DNA of 64,000 nt from Arthonia radiata (GCA_002989075.1 PSQN01000001.1:1605153-1669152); one strand, 5' to 3'. Shown: positions 1 through 10,460, numbered from the stretch's first letter. Made by a program: numbers and translations. The notes: a model not told the origin generated them from the sequence alone.

Positions 1-371
1 CTTAGAAGGTTAATTTTAAATTCCTTAACAAATAAAACTTTGTTTAGGACAATTGTTTTGTTCTTAAAGAACAGTTTTACTTTGCCTGTCTGTAAGGCTT
101 AGATTAACTTTCCCCCTTTCCAATAAATAATCCGGTTAGTTAGCCGAATATCCGTTAGAAGGTCAATATTCGAGCAAATATAGCTTATTGAGCCTATATC
201 GAGAATTTAAGAATTAGTAGAGTAATTAACTCTGTCTAGTAATACTGTAAAGCATTGTTCTTTTTGTAGGTTAGAACTGTGTACAGAAAACATTAAAAAA
301 TCGGTATTTTTGGAGCTTTTGTTAGAATTTAGCCGGAGGTTTGAGTATTTTTTCTAATAAGTTGCCGGTTT

Positions 372-399
372 ATGCCCCTTTTTGTTGCAAAAGGGGCAT
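372..399. repeat. Perfect 11-bp-stem hairpin
   Basis: Arms ATGCCCCTTTT (372-382) and AAAAGGGGCAT (389-399) are exact reverse complements around a 6-nt loop. It lies in a RIP-mutated block where most sequence is scrambled, so it may be recent or selected, or simply a remnant of a structured repeat end. No function is assigned. Confidence 0.75.
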
Positions 400-821
400 T
401 TTTCTTAGTTTTTACTTAGAGATTTTAATTTTTTTCCGGTCCTTTATGTCGATTTGTTGTCTATTGCAGTAAACACCTTTTCTGCTGGGGTACTACCGCG
501 GATTCGGCGAGACTCGTCTATAAGTTAACTAAATAAGTCCTATAAACTTATATTGCTAGTTGTTTGCTGGTAGCTTTGGCTAATAATAGCTACCGTATGC
601 TTGTATTTAGAGGTTAGATTGTAAAGAACGTAGGTAGCTACCACCTTGTTGGGTAGTACTAGTCCTCGGGTTGCTAAATCGTCCGTTAATTGTCTAATTT
701 TAGTAAGATAAAGCTTAAGATTTTTTATCTTACTAAGTATAGTGTTAAAGAGCTCCTTGCAAATTAGAAACTCGAAACTAAAACCTTTCGATTTATATAA
801 CCTTTTTAGGCTATTTCAAAG

Positions 822-874
822 CTCTAGAGAGTTATAGATCCCCTTTATTTAAATAAAGGGACCGTTCTCTAGAG
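822..874. repeat. Nested inverted repeat with 20-bp perfect palindrome
   Basis: The centre (841-860) is the 20-bp self-complementary sequence CCCTTTATTTAAATAAAGGG. Outer arms CTCTAGAGA (822-830) and TCTCTAGAG (866-874) are also exact reverse complements, so the whole segment can fold into an interrupted cruciform. It probably marks a terminal or internal inverted repeat of the decayed element. Confidence 0.75.
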
Positions 875-1740
875 TTAGTTAAATAAGGGCTGCTACCTTT
901 GTCGATCGTTTCTAACGGCTAGCTTTAGTAATATCTCTAGCTAAATAGCCGGAAAAGGGGATTATAACATTACTATAGCTCTTTTTAGTTAAAAGGGCCT
1001 CTATTCGAATCGACCAAATATCTTAATTAGTCGAGCTCTTAAGTTTAGGAATCTTGTAAGAGGAGTTCATAGCCGAATATATAGTTGAAGATTTCCGAAA
1101 AAAAAGGAAATTCTGTTCTAATAGTTAAATTAAGCTAAAAATTTAGAGTCGATTGGTAATAAGATTATTTATAACAGATGCTAATAGGTGTCGTAGAGAA
1201 AACATTTTCTAAAAAGGAAATTTAAAAGGAATTGATGCTAACTCGGGCTTATAACCTATTAAAAAAGGTACAGGAAAGAAGAAGAATACTACTATAAAGA
1301 GTAGAAAGACGAAATTAGCTTAAAACTAGTATAATACTTAAGCTTAATATAGGTACAATACTTAGTAGCAAGGAGAAGCTGTTATTATACTGTTTGTCTT
1401 ATTAGCTAAAATTTTCTAAAGAAATCTTAGCTTATATATCTAAGTTTAGCGGCCTGTATAAAACTTACTAGATATCTGTTCCTTTAATAGAAGCTAGATA
1501 ACCCGTAACTTACCGTATAAGACAGTAATTCTGTTTATCTAAAACTATTAGTCTCTAAGTTTATTCTGTGTTGTCTTAGACTATAGGCCAGCTGTCTAGA
1601 ACGAGTCGTACAATGCTTCTTTTTATTCTAAACTCGAGCTACTAGGCCCGACCCTTTAGGTAAAAGGCTTGTTCTATTCTAGATCGAGACAGCTAGTAGG
1701 ACCTATTCGATACTCTGGGCCCCTAGGGGTTCCAGCTAAC

Positions 1741-4065
1741 CAGCTAGTTGGTTAATTTCTAACAATATCTAAGTAGGTTAAATAGTAAAGATTAATAGTA
1801 GTTAATATAATTCTTAAGTAAGAATATATTTTATAATAGCTAAGACTTTAGTACTATACTTAATTATCTATATCTAGCTATTAAACTAATCTTTAGTAAT
1901 AGTATAGATTAATAATACTAGACTATTTATTTACTTTTTAGAAAGTACTAGCTTATTATATAGACCTTTAACTAAGTTAAATATAGATCTTTATAGCTAG
2001 ATAAGAACTATCTACTACTAAACTTTAAGCTATTTAATAAATTAAGCTTAAATATTAGTAAATATATTATAATACTATATATTATATACTTTTAGAAGCT
2101 TAAGTAGCTAAAAATTATAATAAGAGTATATTAAATTATATTACTCTTAACAAAGTCTTTTATTAAAGTAGCTAAGTATATTTATATATATATAGAAGCT
2201 ATTTTAGATTTAGTATTTTTAAGAATTAGTCTTAAAAAGCTCCTATTAAAATATAAAATTATTCTTTACTAACTTTAAAAGCTATTATTAATTAGTTAAA
2301 TTAACTTACTTATTATCTTAGCTTAATTACTTACTATTAGTATTACTTAAAGTATCTTAAAAGACCTTAATAGCTAAATATAACTAGCTATATTGCTACT
2401 TATAGGGTTTTATTAACTTTTATTGCTACTATTTATTAAGATCTTCAAGCTATAGTTTAACTAACTTAGCCTTAGTAACTATATAAAAGTAGTTTATATA
2501 TCTATTATAGTCTATCTAACTAAGCTTCTACTAAATTTTAACTAGACTATCTTATTTAACTTAAAAAATATGGTTAATATTATAAAAATTAATATTAAAG
2601 CTAAATATAACTATTATATAAATTACTAAGTATTAATTACTACTAAATATAGTTAAAATAGTCTTTTATATATGTTTTATAGTTAGCTATAATATAGCTA
2701 GACAATACTACTTATTAATTAAATAAGTAATCTAAGCTATATTAACTATACTTAGATTTAAGTAATAAGAATAATAACTTATGATACCTTTTATGTATAA
2801 ATAATTATCTTTAGTAGCTACTTATTAGCTTATTATTAAGCTATATTATATAGTAGTTAAATAATACGCTGCTAAATAGTTAAAAGACTTATATTAAGCT
2901 TTTCTTTGAAGAATAGATTAATATTACTTAAATTAATTAATATTTAAATAATATATATACTATCTTTAAATATTAGCTTAGACTTTAACTTATAGAATAT
3001 TAAAATTAAGAGTATAGCTATAGTTATAAAGAAAATAATATAGTTTAATAATAAATATTAAAGTATACTAAGTTTAAGAAACTTAGAATAAAAAAATTTT
3101 TATTTACTATAAATATATAGTTTATTAATAGTAAGAAGATAGATAGCTTTATAGAAAGAAGGCTACTTAATTATATTTTAAAAGAAAATATTACTTAATA
3201 TAATTTTAAAACTAAGCTATATATATATATATACTTCTTATCTATAATCTATTAATAGCTTTTCTTACTATTAGTTAAACTATTTAATATGAATAGCTAT
3301 ATCTTTTAAAGCTACTATATTATCTTATACTAATTATTCTTAATTATCTTTAAAAAGCTAATAATTAGTATAATACTTAGATTTAGTATATAAAATAGAC
3401 TAAATACTTATTATAAACCAGTCTTAGGCCTTTCTAGCTCTTAGTATTTTGACTTAATTTTTAACTTATATTTTAATAGTTAAATAGTATATTTAAACTA
3501 TACTATTACTTTTAATCTTTTTATTTTTAAATTAGTATATTAATTAAGTAATTTAAATTTTATTAATATATATAGAAGTATTATTTACTATCTTATTTTT
3601 ATTTTATATCTAAATTTTTTTATATTTACTATTTAAATAGATCTCTTAGTATTATATCTCTACTATTATTAGTTTATCTTCTTAAAATACTTAAAAAATA
3701 AGTATCTTCTTGAATCTATATTTTATAACTAATATAACGTTTTAGCAGACTTATAATATCTTTAAAGCTTTAAGCTACTTAACTTTTATCTATTGAATAC
3801 TAAATAGCTATTTAATTAACTATATAAAGATAAAAGATAGATAGATTAGTTAAATAATATTAGTAGTAGATGCTATATTAGTGTTCTTAGCGTATATACG
3901 TATTACTATATGTAACTAAGATATTTTTTAAGTCTTTTTCATTAAAATTTTTATATAGTTAGAAATATAAGATATTATTAACTTAGTTAATACACTTTTT
4001 TAATTAAACTTTAACTATTAAAATAATATTTAGTCAATAAGACTAAAAAAGCTGCTATCAGGCTT
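1741..4065. repeat. Extremely RIP-mutated AT-rich block
   Basis: Composition shifts sharply after about 1740. CpA, TpG and CpG are almost gone and the sequence is dominated by TpA, AGCT and GCTA strings, far more extreme than the preceding 1.7 kb. No open frame of 60 codons exists. This is best read as a multicopy element hit by many rounds of RIP, probably heterochromatic. The family cannot be recognised, and it is broken beyond counting. Confidence 0.75.
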
Positions 4066-4238
4066 TAGACCCTTTAGGCGTCTACTTCCTAAAGGGGAAT
4101 AGCGTGGTAAACACGCACGGGCGCCCAAGGGTCTGAGCGGGCTGAGACTACCTCAGATCCTTCAGGCGTCTATTACCTAAAGGGGGGATAGTGTAGTATA
4201 CACGGTGCGCCCAAGGGTCTGAGCGGGCTGAGACTACC
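4066..4238. repeat. Two tandem copies of an 86-bp repeat at the RIP boundary
   Basis: Copy 1 (4066-4152) and copy 2 (4153-4238) share the order CTTTAGGCGTC, CCTAAAGGGG and a conserved 3' half ending in GTCTGAGCGGGCTGAGACTACC-like sequence. Within copy 1, CCCTTTAGG and CCTAAAGGGG form a hairpin; the pairing is weaker in copy 2. The repeat is GC-rich, unlike the AT-rich block on its left, and its end marks the return to ordinary sequence. Confidence 0.8.
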
Positions 4239-4443
4239 AAGCACCTGCATGGACGCTAGTGCATACGGCAGGATCTGATGCCGCACCCAAAGTCTCCAGC
4301 CTGGCAATGTCTGAGACCAGGTTCGCTGTGAAGCTGATTTTGATACGACGTGCCATCGACGTATAAAAAGAGCCAAGTTCAATGCACTTCTCGAGATCGT
4401 ACGCGCTATGCATGAAGTGATAGTTGTGTCCATCAAACGCCAT
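4234..4443 (-). pseudogene. Possible truncated protein-coding remnant abutting the repeat
   Basis: A 69-codon minus-strand frame reads as natural-looking protein (FDGHNYHFMHSAYDLEKCIE, then FYTSMARRIKISF). It stops exactly where the 86-bp tandem repeat begins. The pattern loosely recalls the middle of fungal F-box or DUF-type cytoplasmic proteins, but no domain can be named. It may be a host gene cut off by insertion or rearrangement at the repeat edge. Confidence is low because no upstream part in the same frame was found. Confidence 0.25.
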
Positions 4444-5794
4444 TCATGAAATCGGACGATGCGAGCACAACAGCAAACCCGGAACTTGATCTGCCTTTTC
4501 ACACTGTTCAACTCGACCTGCGCCGGCATCTTTGCACTTGCGTATAGGATAATCGAGCCCTACATGAAAGGGGTGCTGGCTGGAGATATTGTGCTGGAGC
4601 CTCCAGGCAATATCATTGCTCCCAAGCACTGGATGGCATCAAAAAGGCGGCATCTCATCTTGCAAGCATGCCTAGCTCCGAGACACATCTCGGCTCGGAT
4701 GTCGAGTCAGCACGCCGAGAACCTCGATCACCGTTTAGCAATTTCTGCCTCTCACCAGCATACATAATGGTCTCAGCTTACAGCGATGAAAAGCACTGCA
4801 TCCCACTATTATACAGATTCCTCAGGCTATCTACTCCCCTACACACCTGTTGAGAGTGCACCTGGTACCATTCTGACTTGGTGAAGCCTTCTTGTGCCGC
4901 CACAATGTCTAGGTGAGACCTCCCTCGCATAGCTTTGTCCACACGTCTTCGAACACTTATATATTCCAGTCTCAGCAAAAGCTTATCGTTGTCGAAGTTT
5001 ATTACAAGGTGTATCGCGAGAGCTCGCATTTCGGCCTGACTGTCGCATGTTTCGAGATGACGACCGCCGTCAAGGGCACGGTATCACCACGCCGCTGGCG
5101 ATCAAAGCTCGATCTTCTTACTACATTTGACCTGTCATTGGGCCGTAGAGCGCCGACACGTGCGAATAGATCCTCTCTGATGCAAGCAATGCTGATAATT
5201 ACTGATACAAGCATGAGCCGGACTTCGACCGCCCGAAATTGTGCATCATACTAGCCCTTCTAGGCTTGTATAGGTGAAATGGGGCATGCACGTTTTCTTT
5301 ACGACTCTGAAAATAAACCAAACTATCTGCAAATCACACTTCGGTAACGGCCCACGTGGGCTTGCTGCGTGTAGCTGGTCTCTTGCGTTGTTCGACAATG
5401 ATGGTGAGCGACATGCGCTGGATGCACGATCTGAGGCCGGAGTTTGACCGTTGCTTGATATCATCTCACACGGCGTTGGGCACGAATCTGGTCTGCAACA
5501 AGCTTCCTAAAGGAACAGACAGAAAGTTATACCCGTTTGGAGCGAATGCCACTGCTACTGCTCAATGATTATAGCATTGGGTCTGCTACTCACTGCTCTC
5601 GCCTCAATGCTCTCTCCATCCCTTGCGCGCAGTCGCACGCTGGCGTCTTTCAAAATGGCTTACTCGAACGCTCATCTAGTATCTTGGTCGCGCTGATCAG
5701 CACCGCAGCAGCATCGGTACCAGCTCACTACGCCGGACTGGCCCTTTTGCCGTTCTCATTCACCGTCTCGACGGTCTTGTCCTCCTCACCCTCC
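4444..5794. other. Intergenic stretch without a supportable gene
   Basis: Normal base composition returns, but only short overlapping frames on both strands are seen, with no conserved motif or consistent splice pattern. The right part will contain the 3' UTR of the minus-strand zinc-cluster gene. A run of C/T-rich sequence at 5760-5860 is the antisense of that gene's Lys/Glu/Arg-rich tail and leader into it. Confidence 0.5.
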
Positions 5795-8743
5795 CTACCT
5801 ACCTCCGCATCCGTCTTCGCTCCTTTTCCTTTCCCCTTCCCTTTGTCCCTTCTTCTCAGCTTTTGGCTTGGGCTTCTTCTTCTCCGCCAACGCAGCCAAA
5901 CGTTCCCTCTCATCAGCTCTCTTCTTCTCTTCCTGCCCGGCCCTGACCTGCCTCATTAGAAACCCTCTCCAGTCGTAGAACCCAAAGTCCGCGCGCAATC
6001 CATTCGGATACGCCAGTCTGACAGGTCTATTCGTCTCCCACTTCTTTTCGATCTCCCCCACGAAGTTTGCGAAATTACCATTGTTCGTCGACTTCCCCGC
6101 GACGAGCTTGTGGCAGATGCTGCACAGCCGGAGCTTGCATTGCATCTTATCCCCAGTGCAGCACTCGAACATGGCCGGAGCAGGGCAGACGGCGCACCAG
6201 CGCCCAAGCTCTGTCCGCATCATAGTGCCCGCCTTGATTTTGTCCGGCTCTTTGCGGGCAATGTTAGAGACGGTACAAAGTCGCCGCAGAGCAGCATTGG
6301 GCTTTTGGAGCTTGCCCCGGCTCTTCGCTTCTTCAGCCAGGATTTTGTCTTCGGGAGTCTGCGGATTGCGCAGCCACGGCACTTCCCGGAAATTGTGTTC
6401 GGTGCAGAACATGATCTTGACGCGTTGAAGGGTGCAGAAGGCGCACATGCGTGACGGGGCCAGGCCTTGTTCGACATATCCGCCCTTCAGCTCTTTGCAG
6501 CCTTGTTTGTTCGCCCACAGCAGGACTTTGACTGTGCGACGTTCGCCGATATGACCGTACAGAGGATAGAGGGGGTTTCCACCAGAGCACCAGTCGCAAG
6601 GTAGAGTGGGGGCGGCGTTGAAAGTAATCGGGTGCGAGAGCTTGGTCTTGATTTGTGCGATTGTGCCCGTAACCTTAAGAAGAGGTGCTTGCTTGGCAGG
6701 CTCGGGCGGAGGCGGTGAAGGCGATGGCGAAGGTGCTGTGTCGCCCGGCGAAGAGCCCACATTGGCGGTAGGCTTAGGCTTCGCACGGGTCTGGGTGGGA
6801 CTGAGAGTGCCTTTGCGGATAACGATGTCGTCTGGCGAAGGCTTCTTGATCGTCTTAGGCGATCGTTTGACGTCCTCGAAAGTGCAGGTAGTCTTCTCGT
6901 GCTTGCAGAAAGTGCATGGAGGCTCTAGTTTGGTGCCCAATAGGGGACAGTGCCTGCCAGCTCGACGACAGGATGCACACGAACGGTGCCTGCGTTGCTT
7001 GAAACGCGACTCTCGTGTTCGTGGCTGCGCTGGGTTTCCGTCCTTGTCAAGGCGCGCGCGTGTTGGATCTGGCTCCGGCCCGGCAATGCATTTGAAGTTG
7101 CTGTTACTGCAGTATTCGCACGGCATTGAATGATCGCTACCGTCATAAGCGTAAGAGCACCCGTGCCCGGATTTGCGGCAGATCTCACACTGTTGCTTTC
7201 TTTGCGGCACGATCAGAGGTTCGCAATCTTCATCCTCATTGATACACATGTCGCACGGGTAAGCTCCGTCATCGTCACGCATAGAGCAGTGCAGACCGGT
7301 GAGCAGGCACTGTCTACATCCGCGGCCTTCCGGCTTCCCTGTGAAGTCGGTATTGTCAGCTGTAGCTGTTGCCGCTTGAAGCGCGCGTCTCCGAAGATTA
7401 TAGGCGCCATTAAAATCGACAGCGTCGGAGCTTTCATCTGCGGCATACTCTGCATCTCGAAGTGTATTGATGCATGAATCGTCAGGCCAATTGTCGGAAC
7501 CTTGCCTCAAGAGCTCACGGCCGCGATCTGTGTCCAGGTTGAGGGTGACACAGAGACGATCGCCCGCAAGCCAGTGTGCATTGAGCGAGCGATTTGCTGC
7601 CCGTGCTTGAGTGACTCCTCTAGCCTCGCCCCGAGAAGGTCCAGCGATGCGTCTCCGTTTCGTGGCACGCGCTGACTTCTTTGGTGTTGGATCATACGTG
7701 CCGGTATTATCTTTGTCAGTCCACACGGCGTACGCTGGCAGAGGCTTGTCCCGAGGCTTTTGACGCAGCAAGAACTCTCGTCTTGGCGATGACACGCCAT
7801 GAGCATCCTGGGAGCGATCAGTAGGTGCAGGTGAGGGTGACCGTCGGTCATCTGCGTTCTCAGCGTCGTTATCGTCACTTGAGCCTTGCCACGCGGTATC
7901 ATTACCGTTTGCGTCTTCGTCCTCACCCGCATTAGAGCTATCTGAAGCTGCCTCTTCCTCCACTTCTTCGTTACGCGCAAGATCAACTATATCGTTGGGC
8001 GGCAAGAGATTTGCTCGTTCGTCGGACATTTCAACGTCCTCGCCTTGCTGCTCACCTGCGAGCGTGTGAGCCTCACGGCTTTTGCAGGCGATGGATGTGA
8101 CCTTTGCTTCTCCGCCACGCAGCTGGCCGTATATGGCTCCTTCTTGCCTTTGAGGCTCTTCGTCCACAATAGCATGAGAGCAGGTCTTCTGCACTCCATT
8201 GGGCTGCGGCGCACGAGATATTGCGTCAGAAAGGGAAGCAATGTGCTTGTGTGTATCTTCTTGGTCTTGCCCGGAACCGAAAAGACTAGAGCTTTCGTAG
8301 AGTGGCAAAGTATGCGATACGATCTCCTTGTTTGTGTCCAACGACTGGTCGTGGTGCAACGTGCCACTGTGCGCGCCGTCAGAGGAGGCTCGTTGATCGC
8401 CATTTAAGTCGACATTAGGAATAACTTCATGGGCGTTCACGTCGGATTGAGCATCGTCTGCGACGTTTTCAATAGCCTCTTCAGGCTTGAGAAAGGCATC
8501 TTCAGTACCAAAGCTCTGGTCAACGTCGGCTCCAGCAAACAGTGTGTCGAAGGCATCTTGGTGATGTTGTGGGTCAAGGAAGTCTCCTGAAAAGGCCGTT
8601 TCTGTATTAAGAGAGAAAGCTTGAGGATTGTCGGTATCAAGCTCAGAAAAGTTGAAACCAGAAAGGTCAAAGTCGGGAATGTCATGGATAGAGTTGACAT
8701 CAGAGGGCAGCAGACCATTCGGTGAACTCGATGTGCACGCCAT
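5795..8743 (-). CDS. Nuclear-type protein with three consecutive zinc-cluster (Cys6) modules
   Basis: The protein has 982 residues. The frame is open to 8797, but that end is only a TTG; the first ATG is at 8743. Residues 1-460 are acidic and low-complexity, with a basic KRRR patch near 370. Three modules follow: CX2CX6CX10CX2CX6C near 473-500, CX2CX6CX12CX2CX6C near 520-550, and CX2CX6CX10CX2CX6C near 590-620. Each matches the fungal Zn(II)2Cys6 spacing, which normally occurs once, at the N-terminus. The C-terminal third has two more Cys-rich patches (CDWC near 714; CAVC..CC..C..CSIC near 848-878) and a highly basic KKKPKPK-type tail. I infer a nuclear DNA- or chromatin-associated protein. 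No fungal transcription-factor middle homology region is visible, so calling it a regulator is inference. It diverges from the histidine-phosphatase gene at 9471. Confidence 0.8.
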   Translation of the reverse strand: MACTSSSPNGLLPSDVNSIHDIPDFDLSGFNFSELDTDNPQAFSLNTETAFSGDFLDPQHHQDAFDTLFAGADVDQSFGTEDAFLKPEEAIENVADDAQSDVNAHEVIPNVDLNGDQRASSDGAHSGTLHHDQSLDTNKEIVSHTLPLYESSSLFGSGQDQEDTHKHIASLSDAISRAPQPNGVQKTCSHAIVDEEPQRQEGAIYGQLRGGEAKVTSIACKSREAHTLAGEQQGEDVEMSDERANLLPPNDIVDLARNEEVEEEAASDSSNAGEDEDANGNDTAWQGSSDDNDAENADDRRSPSPAPTDRSQDAHGVSSPRREFLLRQKPRDKPLPAYAVWTDKDNTGTYDPTPKKSARATKRRRIAGPSRGEARGVTQARAANRSLNAHWLAGDRLCVTLNLDTDRGRELLRQGSDNWPDDSCINTLRDAEYAADESSDAVDFNGAYNLRRRALQAATATADNTDFTGKPEGRGCRQCLLTGLHCSMRDDDGAYPCDMCINEDEDCEPLIVPQRKQQCEICRKSGHGCSYAYDGSDHSMPCEYCSNSNFKCIAGPEPDPTRARLDKDGNPAQPRTRESRFKQRRHRSCASCRRAGRHCPLLGTKLEPPCTFCKHEKTTCTFEDVKRSPKTIKKPSPDDIVIRKGTLSPTQTRAKPKPTANVGSSPGDTAPSPSPSPPPPEPAKQAPLLKVTGTIAQIKTKLSHPITFNAAPTLPCDWCSGGNPLYPLYGHIGERRTVKVLLWANKQGCKELKGGYVEQGLAPSRMCAFCTLQRVKIMFCTEHNFREVPWLRNPQTPEDKILAEEAKSRGKLQKPNAALRRLCTVSNIARKEPDKIKAGTMMRTELGRWCAVCPAPAMFECCTGDKMQCKLRLCSICHKLVAGKSTNNGNFANFVGEIEKKWETNRPVRLAYPNGLRADFGFYDWRGFLMRQVRAGQEEKKRADERERLAALAEKKKPKPKAEKKGQREGERKRSEDGCGGR

Positions 8744-9470
8744 AGTGCTATGTGCTGGCCGGCAACGGGATGCCGTTTTGTACTGGCCGATAGACAACCA
8801 AGGTTGGGAGACTGAACTTGAGTGCGACCTCCGACCTTTAGAAAGGGCGTGTTTGTGAGCAGCAGAGAACCTAGTGTGGAGGAGAGAGAGAATGTGGGAA
8901 ATAAGTGCAGGGATCGCGGCGGACCAGCAGCATCTGATGAACGGAAGACGGCATAGTAGAGTATTGTGTGGGATGAAATGAAGCGATGATCATCTGGAGG
9001 TGCTGGGAGAGTGGCTACGAGAGACGCGTTCATACGCGCCAAGTACGAAAGTGCAAGGTGAAACCCTCACCCGAGCCATGCTGGTCTTCACCATGGCATC
9101 GTGCAATATGGCAGATGCCAACCTCAGTCCACCGCTGAGAATGATCTGTTCGTGCTTGTCCTCATCTGTTTCTTTTCCAGCTCCTGCGCTTGCATCTTTG
9201 AGTAGCATCGCATCGTGTCAGCTCAAGCGGTGTAGTCTCAAGGGACTTACGTTCCGGTGTTCATGTGTTGATCGAAGAGTCGCGTGAAGCTTTCAAGTCT
9301 ATCACATCAGATCGCTACGAGTCAAAAAGATGCCGCGATAAGAGCAAGCACACCAGGCGCACGATAAAGTAAGCAAAACTCTCGCGTGAAGCCTTTGCTG
9401 TTCCGTGTACAACCACGACACAACTTCGCCACGATTCTGAAGCAGATCCTCATTTCGAGGCAGGCATTTG
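8744..9470. promoter_or_regulatory. Divergent intergenic region between zinc-cluster and phosphatase genes
   Basis: About 730 bp separate the two start codons, so this holds both promoters. No TATA box or recognised operator stands out. The only frames here are short and out of context. Confidence 0.5.
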
Positions 9471-10460
9471 ATGGCGATGACATCGGAACACGTAAACAAG
9501 GCAAGCCGCGCTAGTAGTGATTTGTGGCTTAGCGCGTCCACTCCGCGATTCTCCCAATCACTTTCGACAGTGTCACACAACTCACGGATGGGTGATGAAG
9601 ATGTCGCAAAGCATCCTGTCTCGCGCAGAGTCTTGCTCATTCGTCATGGAGAGACCGTCGACAACATCAAAGGTCTATACGCTGGCGTGCGTGACTCCGC
9701 GCTCACAAGCCACGGCGTTCAACAATCCCTGCGACTGGGCCAGCACCTCAAGAAACAAAACGTCAAGATCACCCATTTGTTCTCATCGAACTTGAGCCGT
9801 GCTGTAAAAACAGGCGACATCCTACGCGCTGCTCAAGATTCGCCCAAGAGCATCGATCACGTTCAATTGGAATGCCTGCGCGAACAGGATTTTGGCTTCT
9901 ACGAGGGCAAGCCTTTCTATCTGCGCACCGCGAGCAGCAAGAGCGGAAAAGATGAGCATCGAGAGGAGCACAAGGATGATCTAGGCTTTCAGGACATCGA
10001 ATCAAAAGAGTCAATGAAGCAGCGTGCTCAGACATTTGTTCAGCAGTATCTGACACCAGTGTTGGACGGGGCTGCTCAACAGACAACATGCACGATAGCG
10101 GTTGTCTCTCACGGCATGTTGCTGTCTGCGCTCTGGAAGGTCTTGTTGAACCGCCAACCGCCTTCCTCTGTAACACTCGGTCCCGAAGTAAGAGCACCTG
10201 AAGGCTCTTTGGAGCATCTGGGAGGCTGGTCGAATACAGGCTACCTGGACTTGAAATACAGCCTCGCAGACGTGTCGGTGCATCCAAGTAATGTCTTAGA
10301 TGCTGCAGTGCCCTCGGCGTGGAGTCTCCGTGTCAGCGGCGTGAACAGCAGAGATCACCTCACGGGCCTGAAGCGCACGCGAGGCGGCGTTGGCAGTGCA
10401 CAACATGACGACAGTCAAAGATCCATCGATACATTCTTCAAGAAGCCGAGAGTGGAATAG
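9471..10460 (+). CDS. Histidine-phosphatase (phosphoglycerate-mutase-like) protein with C-terminal PIP box
   Basis: The protein is 329 residues from the ATG at 9471; a second in-frame ATG at 9588 (residue 40) gives a protein starting just before the domain and may be the true start. The catalytic RHG motif is LIRHGETVDN near residue 56-65, followed by the family's SNLSRAVKTG and LREQDFGFYEGK, and the second catalytic His in VVSHGM near 215. This is the histidine phosphatase superfamily, branch 1; the substrate is unknown. The last 14 residues, QRSIDTFFKKPRVE, fit the PCNA-interacting consensus QxxIxxFF followed by basic residues. An upstream KRTR could combine with KKPR as a nuclear signal. 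The N-terminal 39 residues of the longer form are Ser/Arg-rich and could be a leader or untranslated. The domain call is firm; PCNA binding is inferred. Confidence 0.85.
   Translation: MAMTSEHVNKASRASSDLWLSASTPRFSQSLSTVSHNSRMGDEDVAKHPVSRRVLLIRHGETVDNIKGLYAGVRDSALTSHGVQQSLRLGQHLKKQNVKITHLFSSNLSRAVKTGDILRAAQDSPKSIDHVQLECLREQDFGFYEGKPFYLRTASSKSGKDEHREEHKDDLGFQDIESKESMKQRAQTFVQQYLTPVLDGAAQQTTCTIAVVSHGMLLSALWKVLLNRQPPSSVTLGPEVRAPEGSLEHLGGWSNTGYLDLKYSLADVSVHPSNVLDAAVPSAWSLRVSGVNSRDHLTGLKRTRGGVGSAQHDDSQRSIDTFFKKPRVE

Larger units (their letters stand above)
1..1740. repeat. Degenerate AT-rich repeat, moderate RIP signature
   Basis: The stretch is AT-rich with few CpA/TpG and abundant TpA dinucleotides, while CpG steps are still present. 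That is the footprint expected of RIP, which turns CpA into TpA in duplicated DNA of filamentous ascomycetes. No reading frame of even 60 codons survives on either strand. Several perfect palindromes lie inside (listed separately). The parent element cannot be named; it is an old, thoroughly broken repeat. Confidence 0.7.

Noticed and set aside
5537-5959. 140-codon plus-strand frame rich in Leu/Pro/Ser
   Set aside because: Antisense of the Lys/Arg/Glu-rich tail of the zinc-cluster protein; hydrophobicity is an artefact of the complementary composition.
8744-8797. N-terminal extension of the zinc-cluster protein
   Set aside because: The frame is open but begins at TTG; the first ATG is at 8743.
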